DNA of 64,000 nucleotides, from positions 593,914 through 657,913 of the forward strand of contig NZ_VTFS01000001.1 in the NCBI RefSeq assembly GCF_009671245.1. The letters are read 5' to 3'. Below the pieces are notes generated by a model. The model worked only from the letters and a program-made list of their open reading frames with translations. It did no database searches and had not been told where the DNA came from. The stretch is from Marinicella rhabdoformis (GTDB lineage Bacteria > Pseudomonadota > Gammaproteobacteria > Xanthomonadales > Marinicellaceae). Positions 7,334 to 17,802 of the stretch are shown piece by piece. The position numbers and the translations under genes were made by a program. Each line of letters begins with the position of its first letter. Within the stretch, counting starts at the first letter, position 1.

Positions 7334-9787
7334 TTAAAAGGGCAGTTCAAGGCCGTCATCAATGGCCCATAACTTGGTTTTAAAATCTTGTTGAATACGT
7401 TCCAGTGCCGCTTGATTGTCTGCATCAAACCGTATCACCAAACACGGTGTTGTATTTGAACAACGCACCAAACCCCATCCATCATTATAATCAGCCCTGA
7501 TGCCGTCAATCGTGGTCACTTTGGCATCTGGGAAAGTCGTATTTTCTACAAACTTTTCAATGAATTCGTAATGCTCACCTTCTTTCATATGCACTTTCAA
7601 TTCTGGCGTACTGATACCTTTAGGCAAAGTATCAAAAACTGCTTGGGGCTCATCAGATTCTTGGTCAAGTATTTCAAGCAAACGAGCAGCAGCATAAATA
7701 CCATCATCAAAGCCAAACCAACGCTCGTTGAAAAAGAAGTGTCCACTCATTTCACCTGCCATGGCTGCATTGGTTTCCTTAAGTTTGGCTTTCATAAAGG
7801 AATGTCCCGTTTTCCACATGATGGGCATACCACCGCTCTTGACAATAAACTTGGGCAGGTGTCCAGTACATTTGACGTCAAAAATAATTGAAGAACCTGG
7901 CTGCCTTGTCAATACATCTTTAGCAAACAGCATCATCAAGCGATCAGGGTAAATAATTTCACCTGATTTGGTCACAACCCCTAAACGGTCACCGTCTCCA
8001 TCGAAAGCAATACCTAAATCTGCATCTGTTTGTTTCATTGTGGCAATCAAATCTTCTAAATTTTCAGGCACACTGGGATCTGGGTGGTGATTAGGGAAGT
8101 TTCCATCTACTTCACAATGCAAGGGAATCACTTCACAGCCAATCTCTTCTAATAACTCAGGCGCAATACCACCGGGAATACCATTGCCACAATCGACAAC
8201 AACAGTCGGTTGATTTTCTAGTTGAATATCTGAACTGATGTGATCAATATAATCATCTTCAATATCCATTTCTTGGTAGGTACCTTCACCCTCTTTCAAA
8301 TCACCAGCAACAATTGCCTTATACAAATCTTGAATCAATTTGCCTGCCAATGTTTCACCATTCAACATGATTTTCAATCCATTATAATCAGCTGGATTGT
8401 GGCTGCCTGTCAACATCACGCCAGATCCCGTTTCTAAATGATGAGTTGCAAAATAAAGCACACCTGTTGGTACTGCACCAATATTGATGACATCACAACC
8501 TGATTTTTTCAATCCTGCAATCAATGCATCTAATAATATGGGTCCAGATAACCTGCCATCCCTAGCCACCACTATTTTATGACAACCTCGATTGATGTTT
8601 TCCGTGCCTATGGCTTGACCAATTTGCTCAACTGTACATTCAGTCAATGTCTTATCAACGATACCCCTAATGTCATACGCTTTGAATATGCTTTGATCAG
8701 GTAATGCCGCTTTTTTCTCTAATTCTTTTTCCATTAAAATATTTTTTGTGTCTTGTGGTAATGATTTGGATGCCGCTGCCTGAACAGACTTAGGCACATA
8801 ATGTTGCTTGCCTTTTTCTTTGGCCACTTGAGCTTTTCCTGCATCAAATGCAATTTTTCTTTTTTGATACACCATCAGTGTCAATAATATGCCGGCTATA
8901 AATGACACAATGGCACTGATTAAGCCCAGCTGCATAAAACCCAGTTGCGGTTGTTTTACACCATAAGATATATAAAAGTGAGAGCCAGGTACATTGACTT
9001 CCTTCCTGGTATAAGATACACCATCGTCCTTTTGGCCCCAGTGCTGTAATGTGATGTTACTCCAATCTCCAGATTTTTGTAATAATGACAAAGTGCCATT
9101 GCCTGCGCTTAACTGTTTCGTTTTATCAATAATAGCACTCACAGGATAGCTAATGACTACATACGACTCATTTGGTTTTTGTATATAAACATAATTTAAA
9201 TATTGATTCTTTTGGCCATACAAGTGTATTTCAGGCAATTGCTCCTTTTGATTTTTACTGGTGGTTTTAATCATGTCCAAAGTCGCAAAATTGATACCAG
9301 GAAACTCAGTATCAGGCTCAATTGCCGTGACAGGTTCTACCACACGCACAACACGTAAATTATCAGGAATGGCCTTTTCTAATAAATTGACAATTTGATC
9401 AGAATCTGGGTTGTGGTTGATCACATTCCTTGCCACATCATCAATTTGTTTTAATTGACTGCTGACATAGTCGAATATCTCTTCACTTTCAGAAGCTAAA
9501 AATGACAAGGTGGCTTTTTCTTTGACGTTACTGTATATGATGTAAGCAAAAGTTGCCGTTATAATCAAAGCCAAAGCCAAAGCCGTATTCCAAAGTGACC
9601 CAACGGTAAAATCCACACCCTCAGGAATCACTTCCAAATTTAATTTAATTTTGGGTGTGAGGCCTTTCTTTTTGCCACTGTCTTTTGAGGCATCTCCTTC
9701 TTGTGATACTGACTCAAAAACTTCATTGTCATCTACCAGCTCTTCCACCATTTCTTCAGGCTTTTCTTTGTCTTTTTTCCCAAACAT
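7334..9787 (-). CDS. algC: Phosphomannomutase/phosphoglucomutase with membrane-anchored N-terminal extension
   Basis: AlgC interconverts mannose- or glucose-6-phosphate and the 1-phosphates, feeding polysaccharide and lipopolysaccharide precursors. The catalytic half (from about residue 365, SIFKAYDIRGIVD) has the phosphoserine loop TGSHNPADYNG, the metal loop FDGDGDRLG, the sugar-binding GEMSGHFFF and the phosphate-binding RCSNTTPCLVIRFD. The first 360 residues are a charged cytoplasmic tail, a membrane helix near 67-85, an extracytoplasmic segment of about 200 residues, a second helix near 290-312 and a linker. Longer AlgC forms with such an extension are known in pseudomonads. ATG 9785-9787 overlaps the dut stop as TGATG; a TTG one codon earlier is less likely. 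Confidence 0.9.
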   Translation of the reverse strand: MFGKKDKEKPEEMVEELVDDNEVFESVSQEGDASKDSGKKKGLTPKIKLNLEVIPEGVDFTVGSLWNTALALALIITATFAYIIYSNVKEKATLSFLASESEEIFDYVSSQLKQIDDVARNVINHNPDSDQIVNLLEKAIPDNLRVVRVVEPVTAIEPDTEFPGINFATLDMIKTTSKNQKEQLPEIHLYGQKNQYLNYVYIQKPNESYVVISYPVSAIIDKTKQLSAGNGTLSLLQKSGDWSNITLQHWGQKDDGVSYTRKEVNVPGSHFYISYGVKQPQLGFMQLGLISAIVSFIAGILLTLMVYQKRKIAFDAGKAQVAKEKGKQHYVPKSVQAAASKSLPQDTKNILMEKELEKKAALPDQSIFKAYDIRGIVDKTLTECTVEQIGQAIGTENINRGCHKIVVARDGRLSGPILLDALIAGLKKSGCDVINIGAVPTGVLYFATHHLETGSGVMLTGSHNPADYNGLKIMLNGETLAGKLIQDLYKAIVAGDLKEGEGTYQEMDIEDDYIDHISSDIQLENQPTVVVDCGNGIPGGIAPELLEEIGCEVIPLHCEVDGNFPNHHPDPSVPENLEDLIATMKQTDADLGIAFDGDGDRLGVVTKSGEIIYPDRLMMLFAKDVLTRQPGSSIIFDVKCTGHLPKFIVKSGGMPIMWKTGHSFMKAKLKETNAAMAGEMSGHFFFNERWFGFDDGIYAAARLLEILDQESDEPQAVFDTLPKGISTPELKVHMKEGEHYEFIEKFVENTTFPDAKVTTIDGIRADYNDGWGLVRCSNTTPCLVIRFDADNQAALERIQQDFKTKLWAIDDGLELPF

Positions 9788-10242
9788 CAATTCACCCCTG
9801 TATGACCAAAGCCTCCTTCGCCTCGATCAGATTGATTGAAATCGTCCACCACATTCAGGTTTGCCTGTACCACAGGTAAAATAACCAATTGAGCTATTCG
9901 GTCACCTGCAGACACCTTAAAATCTTTCTTGGATCGATTCCAACAAGAAACAAACAATTGACCTTGATAATCAGAGTCAATCAAACCCACCAAGTTACCC
10001 AATACAATACCATGTTTATGTCCCAAGCCAGAACGAGGTAGAATAACAGCAGCCAACTGAGGATCTTTGACATGAATCGCCATCCCTGTGGGAATCAATA
10101 CCGTATCACCCGCAGTGACCGTTAATTCTCCGTCAACACATGCAATTAAGTCCAGACCAGCCGAGCCCTCAGTTCCATATTGAGGCAAGCCAAATTCATT
10201 TTTTAAGCGGTCATCCATTATTTTGACATCTATGGTTTTCAT
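9787..10242 (-). CDS. dut: dUTP diphosphatase (dUTPase)
   Basis: Dut hydrolyses dUTP to dUMP, keeping uracil out of DNA and supplying dTMP synthesis. All five trimeric-dUTPase motifs are visible: [45 protein letters not shown] and the C-terminal [10 protein letters not shown]. The 151-residue length matches the E. coli enzyme when ATG 10240-10242 ([10 protein letters not shown]) is used; a reading extended to 10377 adds residues not seen in the family and runs toward the divergent radC promoter. It is coupled by a one-base overlap to algC, an arrangement also found in pseudomonads. Confidence 0.96.
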   Translation of the reverse strand: MKTIDVKIMDDRLKNEFGLPQYGTEGSAGLDLIACVDGELTVTAGDTVLIPTGMAIHVKDPQLAAVILPRSGLGHKHGIVLGNLVGLIDSDYQGQLFVSCWNRSKKDFKVSAGDRIAQLVILPVVQANLNVVDDFNQSDRGEGGFGHTGVN

Positions 10243-10398
10243 GATTCCAGTATATTTGTGCAATTTGGCCAATGATTTTAAAGCAATTTCTATGATAACG
10301 CCAATGTTATAATTTCCTACACGCCAGTAGGAATTCATTGACAGAGAAATCAGTAATATTTTGGCACAATGTGGCAATTAATTCATTTTGGGTGCCCC

Positions 10399-11067
10399 AT
10401 GTTGTCACAACACAATACACTGATGCCAAGAGAAAAACTTTTAAAGTATGGTGCTGCCACACTTTCTGATGCTGAGTTATTGGCTATTTTTTTGCGAACT
10501 GGCACCAAAGAAATGCCGGTATTAATCCTTGCCAACCACCTCATTTCTTACTTTGGCAGCTTACATGCCATCATAAAAGCCAGTCCAAAACAATTCATTA
10601 ACATCAAGGGTTTGGGGCCGGCCAAATATGTTCAAATTCAAGCCGTTAATGAATTGGCCACACGAAGCTTAAAAACAGAGGTTTCTGAAAAGCCGAGTTT
10701 CACAGACCCCGATTTGGTACGACGCTATTTGCTTAATCATTTTGAACAAACAGCATTTGAGCGATTTGCCTGCTTGTTTTTAAACAGCAAAAACCGGCTA
10801 ATCACATTTGAATATTTATTCACAGGAAGCATCAGTCAGGCGCAGGTTTATCCTAGAACAGTAGCACAACAGTGTTTGAAATTTAACGCCGCATCGGTTA
10901 TATTCGCCCACAACCATCCCTCAGGTGATGTGTCTCCCAGTGAATCAGACAAGCAGTTAACTCAACGACTGATAGAAACTTTGCGCTTAATTGATGTCAA
11001 AGTGCTTGATCATTTTGTCATAGGCAGTGACAAATGTTTTTCAATGGCTGAACATCAGATGTTATAA
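10399..11067 (+). CDS. radC: RadC family JAB-domain DNA repair-associated protein
   Basis: 222 residues. The N-terminus MLSQHNTLMPREKLLKYG lines up residue for residue with E. coli RadC/YicR (methionine, then MPREK at positions 9-13), which decides the start at ATG 10399 rather than the in-frame ATG 30 bases upstream. A helix-hairpin-helix follows (INIKGLGPAKYVQIQA). The C-terminal JAB1/MPN-type domain has the metal signature HNHPSGD and a downstream aspartate (VLDHFVIG). The family is widespread and named for repair, but its true function is unsettled. Transcribed away from dut. Confidence 0.93.
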   Translation: MLSQHNTLMPREKLLKYGAATLSDAELLAIFLRTGTKEMPVLILANHLISYFGSLHAIIKASPKQFINIKGLGPAKYVQIQAVNELATRSLKTEVSEKPSFTDPDLVRRYLLNHFEQTAFERFACLFLNSKNRLITFEYLFTGSISQAQVYPRTVAQQCLKFNAASVIFAHNHPSGDVSPSESDKQLTQRLIETLRLIDVKVLDHFVIGSDKCFSMAEHQML

Positions 11068-11094
11068 TCTTGAGGATACATATTTCAATCAAAA

Positions 11095-11646
11095 TTGAGA
11101 CCGCAAGTGTTTTTTGGATCAAGACTAAACCCCGTAGCAAGAGCAGAAAAGTTCATCGAAAAAGGCAAGTACCTTAAAGCCATGAAATTGCTGCACAAAA
11201 CCTTTCAAAAATACCCCAACAGTTTGGATTTGGCTCGATTACGTTTTGAGTATGGTAAATATATTCCTTTTGATGATTCGCATCATGAAGCAGCCATTGA
11301 TTATTTTAACTTAGAAATGCAATTCGATGTCTCTGGCGACAAAATACATGCCGATTTTGTCAAATACATGACGACCACACAAGGTCGCATTAAAATAGAT
11401 GATGAAACATTAATAAAACTTTCTATCGTTTTTGCTTCTCATGGTTTTGAAAATAATGCCATATACATCATCAACCAAATGATGAGAAAAGAATGCACCA
11501 ACCCTAACATGGTGGACGCATTGGTTGCGATGATTAACTATTTAGATGAAAAACAAGATTCTAAGAAAGCTGAAAACTACGTCAATTACTTAAAATGGCA
11601 TTTCAAAGACCATGAAATGACGGAATACATTGACTCCAAGCGATAG
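11095..11646 (+). CDS. TPR-like helical repeat protein of unknown function
   Basis: 183 residues, all helical in character. The pattern ARAEKFIEKGKYLKAMKLLHKTFQKYPNS (read in parts) is a good tetratricopeptide unit, and two or three weaker helix pairs follow. There is no signal peptide, so it is probably a cytoplasmic protein-binding module. The start is unclear: the first usable codon is TTG at 11095, but the best ribosome site GAGGA (11072-11076) lies about 18 bases upstream, while an ATA at 11080 would be well spaced from it. It follows radC by 27 bases and may share its transcript. Confidence 0.6.
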   Translation: MRPQVFFGSRLNPVARAEKFIEKGKYLKAMKLLHKTFQKYPNSLDLARLRFEYGKYIPFDDSHHEAAIDYFNLEMQFDVSGDKIHADFVKYMTTTQGRIKIDDETLIKLSIVFASHGFENNAIYIINQMMRKECTNPNMVDALVAMINYLDEKQDSKKAENYVNYLKWHFKDHEMTEYIDSKR

Positions 11647-11707
11647 GTTTCACTGAGTGAACAGCAATAATTGACATCCAGATACTGGTGTTAATTGTAA
11701 CCTACAT

Positions 11708-13600
11708 TCATTTTGAGTTTAAAGCCACCACATTATCTACTTGGCACTTTAAAAACGCATTAATCTGTCTGCGCATACCTGGCACATCCAATCCGGCTTC
11801 TTGTAACAACTCTTCTCTCGAGCCATGGTCTTGAAACAGGTCAGGCAAACCCAAATTTAAAACCCGAACATTCAGCTGTAACCTTTGCACCACTTCATTA
11901 ACAGCGCTTCCTGCACCACCCATGATGACATTGTCTTCAACCGTAACCAGACAGTCGTGTTTGGCTGCCATTTTAACGATCATGTCTTCGTCTAAAGGCT
12001 TGATAAATCGCATATTCACTAAACTGGCATCCAATTTTTGAGCCACAGTTTCTGCCACATCCAGCAATGCGCCAAATGACAATATGGCCACTTCATTGGC
12101 ACCTTTGCGAATGCGTTGTGCTTGGCCAATTGTTAATGCCTGCATTTCATGATGAACGGCTGCACCGGGACCTGTGCCACGCGGGTACCGAACCGCAGCC
12201 GGTCCTTTACTCTGGTGACCGGTATACAACATTTGACGGCATTCGTTTTCGTTACTTGGCGCCATGACAACCATATTGGGCACACAACGCAAGAAACTCA
12301 AATCTAAATTACCTGCATGCGTCGCACCATCAGGTCCAACCACCCCACCACGGTCAATGGCAAAAAGCACATCTAAATTTTGTATCGCCACATCATGAAT
12401 TAATTGATCGTATGCACGCTGTAAGAAACTCGAATAAATCGCAACCACTGGCTTAACGCCTTCACAAGCCATGCCAGCTGCTAAAGTCACAGCATGTTGC
12501 TCTGCAATGCCCACATCGAAATAACGCCTTGGGAATAATTTGGAAAACTCTACCAAGCCAGATCCTTCTCGCATGGCAGGCGTAATCGCAACCAATTGAT
12601 TGTCCAAACGAGCCATATCACAAATCCAATTACTGAATATGCTGGTATAACTTGGCTTGGAAGGCTTGTTACTGGGCACTATACCCACTTCCGGATCAAA
12701 CGTTCCAACAGCGTGGTATTTGATGGGGTCTTCCTCTGCCGGCTTATACCCTTTACCCTTTTTGGTAATGATGTGTAACAACTTAGGACCTTGAATTTCT
12801 TTTGCAGTTTCCAAGGTTCTGGTCAACAGTTCCACATCATGACCATCAATCGGCCCCAAATGATGAAACCCCAACTCTTCAAATAAAGTGTTGGGTACAA
12901 ACATGCCTTTGGTGTGCTCTTCCCAGCGTGACATGAATTTCCACAACCAAGAACCACGCCGCATGATGCGTTTTGACTTTTCTCGCATGCGGTTATAAGT
13001 CCGACCAGAGACAATCTTAATCAACATTTTGGTCAACGCGCCCACATTAGGTGAAATTGACATTTCGTTTTCGTTCAAAACCACCAACATGTTGGTATCA
13101 AGCTCACCACCGTGGTTCAGTGCTTCATACGCCATACCTGCTGTCATGGCACCATCGCCAATAACAGCCACCACATCACGTGTTTCACCCATCACTTGAC
13201 TGCCCAAAGACATGCCCAGTGCAGCTCCGATTGAAGTCGAAGAGTGGCCTACACCAAAAGTGTCATACTCGCTTTCACAACGTTTTGGAAAAGGTGACAA
13301 ACCACCTTTTTTCTTGATACTTTGTAAGCGATTTTTTCGTGCTGTCAAAATTTTGTGCGGATAAGCTTGGTGGCCCACATCCCAAACAATGCGATCATGC
13401 GGCGTGTCAAACACATAATGCAATGCCACAGTCAACTCAACAGTACCCAAACCCGAACCAAAATGACCGCCACATTGTGATATATTGTCTATTAAAAACT
13501 CGCGCACTTCATCCGCCGCTTGAGGCAATTGTTCAACCGTCAGCTCACGTAAATCCGCAGGTTTGTCGATTTGGTCTAACAGTGGGTATTGCTTATCCAT
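11708..13600 (-). CDS. dxs: 1-deoxy-D-xylulose-5-phosphate synthase
   Basis: Dxs condenses pyruvate and glyceraldehyde-3-phosphate with thiamine diphosphate, the first step of the MEP isoprenoid pathway. The 630-residue protein has the standard order: N-terminal domain with [13 protein letters not shown] and the cofactor motif [18 protein letters not shown] ending in LNENEMSI, a central domain with [17 protein letters not shown] (catalytic glutamate) and [15 protein letters not shown], and a C-terminal transketolase domain. Its product feeds the prenyl chains made by IspA at 41.4-42.3 kb. It lies 24 bases downstream of gpmA on the same strand. Confidence 0.97.
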   Translation of the reverse strand: MDKQYPLLDQIDKPADLRELTVEQLPQAADEVREFLIDNISQCGGHFGSGLGTVELTVALHYVFDTPHDRIVWDVGHQAYPHKILTARKNRLQSIKKKGGLSPFPKRCESEYDTFGVGHSSTSIGAALGMSLGSQVMGETRDVVAVIGDGAMTAGMAYEALNHGGELDTNMLVVLNENEMSISPNVGALTKMLIKIVSGRTYNRMREKSKRIMRRGSWLWKFMSRWEEHTKGMFVPNTLFEELGFHHLGPIDGHDVELLTRTLETAKEIQGPKLLHIITKKGKGYKPAEEDPIKYHAVGTFDPEVGIVPSNKPSKPSYTSIFSNWICDMARLDNQLVAITPAMREGSGLVEFSKLFPRRYFDVGIAEQHAVTLAAGMACEGVKPVVAIYSSFLQRAYDQLIHDVAIQNLDVLFAIDRGGVVGPDGATHAGNLDLSFLRCVPNMVVMAPSNENECRQMLYTGHQSKGPAAVRYPRGTGPGAAVHHEMQALTIGQAQRIRKGANEVAILSFGALLDVAETVAQKLDASLVNMRFIKPLDEDMIVKMAAKHDCLVTVEDNVIMGGAGSAVNEVVQRLQLNVRVLNLGLPDLFQDHGSREELLQEAGLDVPGMRRQINAFLKCQVDNVVALNSK

Positions 13601-13624
13601 AATGATTGCTTGCTCTGCCTTTCC

Positions 13625-14371
13625 TTATTTTGATTTTCCTTGGTTCGCCACAGCTGCCATGGCTTTTTCAACCGCAGCTTGGTCGCCCAAATAGTAACTT
13701 TTGATCGGCTTCAAATCATCATCCAACTCATAAACCAAAGGCATGCCAGTGGGAATATTGAGTTTTAAAATGTCAGTTTCTGAAACATCATCTAAATACT
13801 TCACCAAGGCGCGTAAAGAATTTCCGTGCGCCGCAATGATCAATTGTTTTCCCGCTTTCAAATCCGGAACAATTTGCTCATGCCAATAAGGCATCACACG
13901 CTCAACACAATCTTCCAAGCATTCGCCCAATGGCACCTGTTCTTTGGTTAAATTTTTGTATCGGATGTCATCGGCAGCGTTGCGTTCATCTTCCCAGTCT
14001 AATTTGGGCGGTGGTGTACTGTAGCTTCTTCGCCAAATCAACACCTGATCATCACCGTATTTCTTAGCAGTTTCAGCTTTATCCAAGCCTTGCAGTGCAC
14101 CATAGTGACGTTCATTCAAACGCCAAGAACGCTCAACAGGCAACCACAAACGTTCCATTTCATCTAAAGTAATCCACAAAGTCCTCATGGCACGCTTCAG
14201 CACAGAGGTATAGGCTTTATCAAATTCAAAGCCAGCTTCTTTCAGCACCACACCTGCTTGTTTTGCCTGTGCACGACCTGTATCAGTCAATTCCACATCC
14301 TTCCAACCGGTGAATTTATTGGCTAAATTCCACTCACTTTCACCGTGTCTTAACAGCACCAATTTAATCAT
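13625..14371 (-). CDS. gpmA: 2,3-bisphosphoglycerate-dependent phosphoglycerate mutase
   Basis: GpmA interconverts 3- and 2-phosphoglycerate in glycolysis. At 248 residues it matches the cofactor-dependent type. It shows the phosphohistidine motif [35 protein letters not shown] and the second catalytic histidine in [16 protein letters not shown]. It is probably cotranscribed with dxs, pairing triose-phosphate metabolism with isoprenoid synthesis. The ribosome site is weak; the leader from the promoter upstream is only about 20 bases. Confidence 0.96.
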   Translation of the reverse strand: MIKLVLLRHGESEWNLANKFTGWKDVELTDTGRAQAKQAGVVLKEAGFEFDKAYTSVLKRAMRTLWITLDEMERLWLPVERSWRLNERHYGALQGLDKAETAKKYGDDQVLIWRRSYSTPPPKLDWEDERNAADDIRYKNLTKEQVPLGECLEDCVERVMPYWHEQIVPDLKAGKQLIIAAHGNSLRALVKYLDDVSETDILKLNIPTGMPLVYELDDDLKPIKSYYLGDQAAVEKAMAAVANQGKSK

Positions 14372-14398
14372 GAATTCATTCGAACGTTTAAAAGGGGC

Positions 14399-14427
14399 AT
14401 TATATCATGCAGGCGGACTTGAACCAA
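14399..14427 (-). promoter_or_regulatory. Sigma70 promoter of gpmA-dxs
   Basis: TATAAT (14399-14404, minus strand) carries an extended element, TGATATAAT, and is preceded after 17 bases by TTGGTT (14422-14427, a partial -35). GCCCC directly after the -10 box is a GC-rich discriminator. The predicted start near 14392 is about 20 bases from the gpmA ATG. Confidence 0.6.
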
Positions 14428-14489
14428 AGCACCAACAGTATTTCCCATACGCTATTTTTATTAGCACGTCAAAAGCAACATACAACCTA

Positions 14490-16073
14490 TCAATCTAAAC
14501 GGTTCAATCCTATCAACTTCAATTCAGCATCCCTTAAGGACTTCAACAGTGCTTTACCACTTGACTCCACCACAAATTCACCATACTGCGCGGCATCATA
14601 CTGCTTGCGCTGACCCTCTTGAAAAAAGAAAGTCTGGGCACCAATTTGATATTGGTTGTGCTTGAACTTATATGCCAGCTTGACTTGATTGTGGCCTAAA
14701 TCTTGCCCTTGATAAAAACTGTTGAATGTGGCGACTTGATTGTCCCCTACATCCAAAACCAACAACCCCGAATAATCTTGTTGTTCTTTATTTTCTCTGG
14801 CCAAAACTTGTGAGATGGCAAAGCGCAGCCGCATATAATCACCTTGCATTAATGACCTGGGGTCAACCGGTGCCAGGGCCAAATAGATTGACTGGCCATT
14901 TTTCAACAAGCGCTCTTTTTGCCACACGGCATGATTAACAGCAACAAAGCTCAAAAGCACGCTGGCCAACACCACTTTACGACTCATGGAGACAAACAGT
15001 TGCTGTTTTTCATGTTGTTCATCAGCTTGCTTTGATGGTTTTATTATCCAGTAAATAAACAATAACAAAGCCCCCAAAACCACCAAAGACAGTGATTTGA
15101 TGAGTAAGGTTGCACTTAAGTCATAATAAAACCAAGAAATAAATCCTAACGCAGCTGATACACCTAAAACTTGAAGCCAACGGTTTTGTCTTGCCACACC
15201 TACCATCAACATCAGCAATGCTATTGCTAAACCAGATACAAAAACAGCTACCACCAAAACCAAAATGACCGCTGATATTTTTTGAACTGCTGTGGTCTGC
15301 CATTGTGACCTGTTCTCCTTGGCAATCAGGAACAAGACATACAAAAGCAGCGCTCCAGTGAGCACTTGGCTGAGCAGTTGTATCTGATTCAAGTAATCCG
15401 CATGAATTGGACTTTTACCAAATAAGCCATACCAATGCACATTTGAAATTTGAGTTCCACTCATTAATAACAGCACCACAGTCAAAGCAACAGCAAAAGG
15501 GCTTGCCATGGCATGCCAATCACGCCAACTTTCTCGGTTCATCCACAACCAAACAAAGACACCGGCCAACACAACCGTAACCAAAGGTAAATAGGTAAAA
15601 ATAAACAGACCATAAAAAGCCGCAGCCATGGCAAAAAGCGCACTTAACAAACGGTGTAAATAATCAGACATCAGGAAAAACAACAGCACTTGATACATGG
15701 CCAACCAGATCAAAGGTGCTCGGTGACTGAAGCCCAAACCATCAAACAAAGCCACAGCAACAGCCAGTTGTCCAGCCAATGAAAACACCAAAACCATTTG
15801 AGATATAAAATCAGATGCTTGTGCTTTGCGATAGACCAAAAATGCGGGCAAGCTCAATAACACACCGACCACACCTGCAGCCATTGCATTGTCAAACAGT
15901 TCAAACAGCCCCAAGGCCAAAAAACCCAAGATAAACCAAGAAGCCAACCAACCTGAAAAACCATGTAACAATCTGATATACCAAGGCTTGCCTTCTTCAA
16001 CACTGTTAACAGGAGTTTGTGTCGTGGTGGTCATACCTGCATTTGTTAATTGCTGCCATAAACCATCACTCAT
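14490..16073 (-). CDS. DUF4401/GDYXXLXY-type multi-spanning membrane protein
   Basis: About 527 residues with roughly ten membrane helices in the first two thirds, then a soluble C-terminal part with the motif GDYMRLRF that names the GDYXXLXY domain (preceded by the typical LALAPVDPRSLMQ). The function is unknown; the C-terminal domain is probably periplasmic. The start ATG 16071-16073 overlaps the stop codon of the DUF2157 gene in an ATGA, a classic sign of translational coupling; a reading 48 bases longer lies inside that gene. The two proteins are usually neighbours or fused in other genomes, so they probably form one complex. Confidence 0.75.
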   Translation of the reverse strand: MSDGLWQQLTNAGMTTTTQTPVNSVEEGKPWYIRLLHGFSGWLASWFILGFLALGLFELFDNAMAAGVVGVLLSLPAFLVYRKAQASDFISQMVLVFSLAGQLAVAVALFDGLGFSHRAPLIWLAMYQVLLFFLMSDYLHRLLSALFAMAAAFYGLFIFTYLPLVTVVLAGVFVWLWMNRESWRDWHAMASPFAVALTVVLLLMSGTQISNVHWYGLFGKSPIHADYLNQIQLLSQVLTGALLLYVLFLIAKENRSQWQTTAVQKISAVILVLVVAVFVSGLAIALLMLMVGVARQNRWLQVLGVSAALGFISWFYYDLSATLLIKSLSLVVLGALLLFIYWIIKPSKQADEQHEKQQLFVSMSRKVVLASVLLSFVAVNHAVWQKERLLKNGQSIYLALAPVDPRSLMQGDYMRLRFAISQVLARENKEQQDYSGLLVLDVGDNQVATFNSFYQGQDLGHNQVKLAYKFKHNQYQIGAQTFFFQEGQRKQYDAAQYGEFVVESSGKALLKSLRDAELKLIGLNRLD

Positions 16074-17065
16074 GATACCTCTCCGCTGCGTGGCCCTTGA
16101 CCTTTCAGCAACATCAACCATTTTCCTGCGAATACTGACATACCAATCACGGCCAAACCGATCACCAACAGCACGCCAAAATCGTCGAAACTGTCAAGCA
16201 AAACTTTTGATAAGAATGCGGTGATCACGACAACCATCATCAGGCTCCACAACGCCAGCAAAGCGACATCCAATAACAACCAGCGATAATACGCGAAGAA
16301 CCCACCACTGGTGATTAAGAACACCAACACGCTCAATGACGTATTCATACCCTTATCAAACAAAGCGGCCATCCCCACCGCCAGTACCAACCACAAAAAG
16401 CCAAATGCAAGCAATTGTGCTGCCCAGCGGTGCGATAACTTTAACCATTGAGTTGATAGTTGTGATCCAGTTAATGACTCCAGCAACATCAATAAACCTG
16501 CATTCAAAGCGATGAAACTGAACAACCAGGCTTGTTGATTAAAAACCAGTCCAAAGACTGATGAATTGACCTCTTGATACAAAGACAAAGACAAATTGAG
16601 CAACAAGCTCAACAGCACCCACATCACCTCAAAACGGCTGACCACAACCAACGGCATGATTAATAACGACCAAATCGCAAACAACTGCCAAGGGTCGGCA
16701 CCCGTTTGGTAAGTTTGTCCCACCAATGCCAACCATGCACCTATCAACAAGGCCATCATCAACAGCAATGCTTGTCGTAACAATGAACGCCCAGCCAACC
16801 TCAAATACACGATTGTTGATACCAGCAAAGCACCTTGAATCAAAGCAAACTTAGTGAACCTCGACATGCCATCCCAATTGAAGGCAAAGAAAAAAATCAC
16901 GCCGCTGGCCAAAGCTATCACACCCGCAAATAACAAAAAGTATTGGGTGAATTGTCGCCAATCAGCAAGACCTGCCTGAACGCCTGCCAACACCTTTGCC
17001 TCATCCTGACGTTCTACATCAATCAATCCTTTCGCTATCCACTGATAAACAACTTCATTTCGCAT
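16070..17065 (-). CDS. DUF2157 membrane protein
   Basis: 331 residues. The N-terminal soluble helix region (VYQWIAKGLIDVERQDEAKVL) followed by eight or nine membrane helices is typical of DUF2157 proteins, whose role is unknown. It is the first gene of a two-gene unit with the GDYXXLXY protein (ATGA overlap). The start is ATG 17063-17065. Upstream lie about 100 bases of AT-rich sequence shared with the divergent outer-membrane protein gene. Confidence 0.75.
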   Translation of the reverse strand: MRNEVVYQWIAKGLIDVERQDEAKVLAGVQAGLADWRQFTQYFLLFAGVIALASGVIFFFAFNWDGMSRFTKFALIQGALLVSTIVYLRLAGRSLLRQALLLMMALLIGAWLALVGQTYQTGADPWQLFAIWSLLIMPLVVVSRFEVMWVLLSLLLNLSLSLYQEVNSSVFGLVFNQQAWLFSFIALNAGLLMLLESLTGSQLSTQWLKLSHRWAAQLLAFGFLWLVLAVGMAALFDKGMNTSLSVLVFLITSGGFFAYYRWLLLDVALLALWSLMMVVVITAFLSKVLLDSFDDFGVLLVIGLAVIGMSVFAGKWLMLLKGQGPRSGEVS

Positions 17066-17167
17066 GGTAGTTTATTTTCTTTAAAAACAACATCATACCG
17101 ATACTGCAAAGATTATTACAGCGAAAAATAAAATCAATCTATTCAGATAAAATTCATCAAATTTTTT

Positions 17168-17173
17168 TATAAT
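17168..17173 (+). promoter_or_regulatory. -10 element upstream of the outer-membrane barrel gene
   Basis: A perfect TATAAT lies 69 bases before the ATG at 17242. No good -35 hexamer sits at 16-18 bases; TTCAGA (17142-17147) is the nearest but too far. The leader ends in AAAGGAAAAAAAC, a good ribosome site. Confidence 0.4.
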
Positions 17174-17241
17174 GCGCTGCACTGTGCAGATGAGAAAGCT
17201 GCCGCAGTGATTCAAAACTTTTAAAACAAAAGGAAAAAAAC

Positions 17242-17787
17242 ATGATAAAAAAAATCGTCACCATCGGCCTATTGGCCAGCTCATTAAGCGCATTCGCACA
17301 AGAAGCACCCAGTCGCTCATATTTTGAAATAGGGTATGGCGTTTTAGACTCAAGCAGCAGTCCGAATCTTTGGCATATTGACGCCAATCATGCCTTCAGT
17401 GAGCACTGGACTTTTGGTGGAGAGTTCTTTAATTTAAGCAACAATGGCTTTGATCTCAACCACTTTGAGCTTAATTTTGGCTACGTCAATGACATCAGTG
17501 CAAACACCGACTTCTTCACTCGTATTCACGTCGGCCAAGAAGACAGAAAATTCCTAGATTCGGCTGTTTATGGATTGGCACTTGGTACAAGGTCATCATT
17601 GGGTGAACGATTCGAATTACATACAGAATTAAAATACAATGAAATTGAAAAAGCCAGCAACGGATATTTTTTTGCTGAACTAAAAGGTGTTTACAAGTTT
17701 AATGAACAATCAGGCTTGGCCTTGGCTGTTCAAAGCTGGGATGGCGATGATGCCGGTTTTGAATTGTCATACAGACATTCATTCTGA
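17242..17787 (+). CDS. Outer-membrane beta-barrel protein
   Basis: 181 residues. A signal peptide (MIKKIVTIGLLASSLSAFA, cleaved before QEAPS) precedes alternating hydrophobic/polar strands, for example YFEIGYGVL, FELNFGYVND, YGLALGTRSS, HTELKYNEIE, GLALAVQSWD and the last strand FELSYRHSF. Ending in an aromatic phenylalanine is the usual BAM-recognition feature. About eight strands would make a small OmpA/OmpW-size barrel. No specific family is recognised, and the role (structural, porin-like or adhesin) cannot be told. Confidence 0.75.
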   Translation: MIKKIVTIGLLASSLSAFAQEAPSRSYFEIGYGVLDSSSSPNLWHIDANHAFSEHWTFGGEFFNLSNNGFDLNHFELNFGYVNDISANTDFFTRIHVGQEDRKFLDSAVYGLALGTRSSLGERFELHTELKYNEIEKASNGYFFAELKGVYKFNEQSGLALAVQSWDGDDAGFELSYRHSF

Positions 17788-17802
17788 TCAGTCAAACACA
17801 GC

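Noticed and set aside
14399-14440. tRNA T-arm-like sequence GGTTCAAGTCC on the minus strand upstream of gpmA
   Set aside because: The flanking bases do not form a T-stem, anticodon arm or acceptor stem; the region is better explained as the gpmA promoter.
14407-14613. Open frame of 68 codons starting in the gpmA promoter region on the plus strand
   Set aside because: Mostly overlaps the GDYXXLXY gene antisense and has no ribosome site.
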